Assembly (NCBI GenBank): GCA_934122035.1
Contig: CAKOVP010000043.1
Span: 1 to 7,289 of the forward strand
DNA from: an uncultured Clostridia bacterium
Lineage (GTDB): Bacteria > Bacillota > Clostridia > TANB77 > CAG-508
DNA: 7,289 nucleotides
Reading direction: 5' to 3'
Shown here: piece by piece, positions 5,639-7,289 of the stretch
Layout of the letters: each line of letters opens with the position of its first letter
Position numbering within the stretch: the first letter of the stretch is position 1
Program-made: the position numbers and the translations under genes
Notes under the pieces: model-generated
The model's input: only the letters and a program-made list of their open reading frames with translations
Told to the model about the DNA's origin: nothing
The model's database searches: none

Positions 5639-7144
5639 CTAGCCTTTATGCCCTCCAATCTGACCATTTCTTTCAATTGTTGTTGCGTCTTTTTCTAAAT
5701 CCATTGCCTTTATTATAGCATTTTTACCATATTTGTTTTTTATATTTATAATTGCATTTTGAATATTTTTTTCTTTTTCTAGTTGTATTTTTTCTTCCTT
5801 TTGTTTTTTCTCCAATTCTTTATAATTTGTAAATAAATCTATTTGTTCAAATTTATCTTCTTGCTTTTTTATTTCATCTTCTTTTAATAAATTTCCAACA
5901 GTAAGATAAATTTTTCTAATAAGTAGATTTTTATTTATAATTTTATCATAAAGTTTTATAAAACCATTACTTATTTGTTTTGTAGAAGAACTATGTTTAT
6001 CTAGTCTAAATGTTCCATGTGCTGGTTTTGGAACTCTTCTTCCATATCGATCTTCTTTAATTTCTCCTGTATAGCTTTGACTATATCTTGCATTTTTTAA
6101 ATTTTCTACATCGTATTCTATTGTAAGAACCAACATATCTGTAAAATAATTTTTTTCTATCATATCAAGAACAAGTTTGTCTGCCATCTCTTTTATTATC
6201 AACTTTGTTTGTTCATAATTATATGGACAATGTAATACCTGCCCAGAGCACAAGCTTTTATTAGCTGGCTTACAAGCTTTTACACTCTGAATTGTAGTAC
6301 ATTCCCAGCCCCAACTATGGTCTATTAATAATTCAGCATTAACTCCAAATAACTTGTAAAGTAATTCTTCATTTTCCGTTGAACACCTTGCCACATCCCC
6401 CATGGTATATATTCTGTATTTTTCTAGCCTTTTACTATAGCCCTTCCCCACTCTCCAAAAATCTGTAATTGGTTTATGATTCCATAATTGCTTTCTAAAA
6501 CTCATTTCGTCTAATTCTGCAATTCTAACACCATACTCATCTGGTGTAATATGTTTTGCTTTTATATCCATTGCAACCTTTGCTAAGAACATATTTGTTC
6601 CAATTCCAGCAGTTGCTGTAATTCCAGTGGTTACATATACATCTCTAATCATTTTAGTTACTAATTCTTTTGGAGTTAGTTTGTATGTATTTAAATAATT
6701 GGTTAGGTCGCAAAATATTTCATCTATTGAATATACATATATGTCTTCTGCAGATATATATTTTAAATAGGTGTTATATATTTTTGTGCTATATTTCATA
6801 TAAAATGCCATTCTTGGCGGTGCAATAATATAATCTAATGCTAAATTTTTATTTTTTTGTAATTCTATATCATTATAAGATTTTCCTAGCAATTCATTAT
6901 TGGTAGCAATTCTTTTTCTATAATTATTTATATTCTTAACTTTTTGTACCACTTCAAAAAGTCTAGCTCTTCCAGGTATACCATATTTTTTTAGACTTGG
7001 TGAAACTGCTAGACATATTGTTTTTTCTGTTCTTGAATCATCTGCCACAACCAAATTAGTTGTTAGTGGGTCTAGATTACGTTCCATACATTCAACTGAT
7101 GCATAAAATGATTTTAAGTCTATTGCCGCATAAATCCTATTCAC
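5639..7144 (-). CDS. Y-family translesion DNA polymerase (UmuC/UvrX-like)
   Basis: This is an error-prone polymerase that inserts nucleotides opposite damaged template bases, the UmuC/DinB superfamily. The 501-residue protein starts at GTG 7144, six bases after GGGGTGA. The palm has the first metal ligand D9 in AAIDLKSFYASVE, a likely steric-gate Y14, and the catalytic pair D141-E142 in YSIDEIFCD. The helix-hairpin-helix thumb region lies about 225-255 (DFWRVGKGYSKRLEKY), and the little-finger domain at about 290-420. QIDLF (434-438) is a textbook beta-clamp binding motif. A lysine/glutamate-rich helix follows (about 441-465), then a tail ATTIERNGQIGGHKG seen in Firmicute phage- and ICE-linked members. 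It is complete, with no missing catalytic residues. Its promoter overlaps a LexA-like palindrome, so SOS induction is likely. Confidence 0.95.
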   Translation of the reverse strand: MNRIYAAIDLKSFYASVECMERNLDPLTTNLVVADDSRTEKTICLAVSPSLKKYGIPGRARLFEVVQKVKNINNYRKRIATNNELLGKSYNDIELQKNKNLALDYIIAPPRMAFYMKYSTKIYNTYLKYISAEDIYVYSIDEIFCDLTNYLNTYKLTPKELVTKMIRDVYVTTGITATAGIGTNMFLAKVAMDIKAKHITPDEYGVRIAELDEMSFRKQLWNHKPITDFWRVGKGYSKRLEKYRIYTMGDVARCSTENEELLYKLFGVNAELLIDHSWGWECTTIQSVKACKPANKSLCSGQVLHCPYNYEQTKLIIKEMADKLVLDMIEKNYFTDMLVLTIEYDVENLKNARYSQSYTGEIKEDRYGRRVPKPAHGTFRLDKHSSSTKQISNGFIKLYDKIINKNLLIRKIYLTVGNLLKEDEIKKQEDKFEQIDLFTNYKELEKKQKEEKIQLEKEKNIQNAIINIKNKYGKNAIIKAMDLEKDATTIERNGQIGGHKG

Positions 7145-7165
7145 AAAAATTCACCCCATAGATAT

Positions 7166-7194
7166 ATGATATCACACTTTATTAGTATTGTAAA
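7166..7194 (-). promoter_or_regulatory. promoter of the polymerase-yolD operon
   Basis: TTTACA (7194-7189) and TATCAT (7171-7166) are spaced by exactly 17 bases, and TGA before the -10 gives an extended -10 motif. The predicted start near 7159 is 15 bases before the GTG. The -35 overlaps the palindrome at 7192-7203, so a repressor bound there would block RNA polymerase. Confidence 0.68.
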
Positions 7195-7289
7195 CATATG
7201 TTTGCTATTTTCGCTGAATTATCTGCTATTGCACCATCAACATTAAGAGCATTACTGGCAAACAATGTAGATAATCCAAGTTCTACAAT
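7182..7289 (-). CDS. 3' end of an unrecognised gene (partial)
   Basis: An open frame enters from the right edge and runs 35 codons to TAA at 7184-7182. The peptide ends in NVDGAIADNSAKIANICLQY and contains a hydrophobic, alanine- and serine-rich stretch (GLSTLFASNALN). It uses codons typical of the window. I do not recognise the family from this fragment. It lies on the same strand and ends 37 bases before the polymerase start, so the polymerase promoter and the LexA-like palindrome overlap its last codons. No terminator is visible between the two genes. Confidence 0.55.
   Translation of the reverse strand: MVELGLSTLFASNALNVDGAIADNSAKIANICLQY
7192..7203. promoter_or_regulatory. LexA-like (SOS) operator palindrome
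   Basis: AAACATATGTTT is a perfect 12-base palindrome. The Gram-positive LexA/DinR box is CGAAC-N4-GTTCG; this site keeps the AAC-ATAT-GTT core but has A/T instead of G/C at the flanking GAAC/GTTC positions. Its position over the -35 of a translesion polymerase promoter supports an SOS operator. Without a genome-wide LexA motif for this organism the call is an inference. Confidence 0.55.

Overview
The window looks like the chromosome of a low-GC, endospore-forming Firmicute, most likely a clostridial lineage. It is very AT-rich with AAA/ATA/TTA-heavy codons and AGGAG-type ribosome binding sites. It uses GTG and ATG starts, and TGA is a stop codon. The sporulation genes yabP and yabQ sit in their usual order next to a DivIC/FtsB-type gene. 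I cannot name the genus.

Every protein gene I can support is on the minus strand, so the locus is read from right to left. At the right edge (7182-7289) is the 3' end of an unrecognised gene. Next come a Y-family translesion DNA polymerase and a YolD-like partner (7144-5231). Their promoter (TTTACA-17-TATCAT) has its -35 inside a perfect palindrome, AAACATATGTTT, that resembles a degenerate Gram-positive LexA box. A second strong promoter (TTGAAA-18-TATAAT) overlaps the end of the yolD-like gene. It should drive a YgjP-type metallohydrolase gene and prfB (release factor 2), which overlap by ATGA. prfB carries the classic +1 programmed frameshift (GGAGGT-TCT-CTT-TGA-C), so the protein is encoded by 4483-3295 in two frames. 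yabP, yabQ, divIC and rho follow with short gaps and no obvious terminator, so read-through from prfB into rho is possible. A 12-bp hairpin sits directly in front of the rho ribosome binding site.

The left 634 bases contain no convincing protein gene. They hold a strong terminator-like hairpin downstream of rho (446-486), shared by both strands. Beyond it is a minus-strand promoter (TTGACT-17-TATAAA) whose predicted +1 falls at the first bases of a long-range helix closing a 190-nt, multi-hairpin region (195-387). I read this as a candidate structured non-coding RNA gene, and it is the most interesting unexplained element here. Its family is not assigned, and a + strand reading of part of it (hairpin plus T-rich tail at 306-345) remains possible.

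Functionally the window combines translation termination (RF2), transcription termination (Rho), spore cortex formation and division (YabP, YabQ, DivIC), and a damage-tolerance pair that looks acquired or mobile-associated. I did not find a clearly new multi-gene system.
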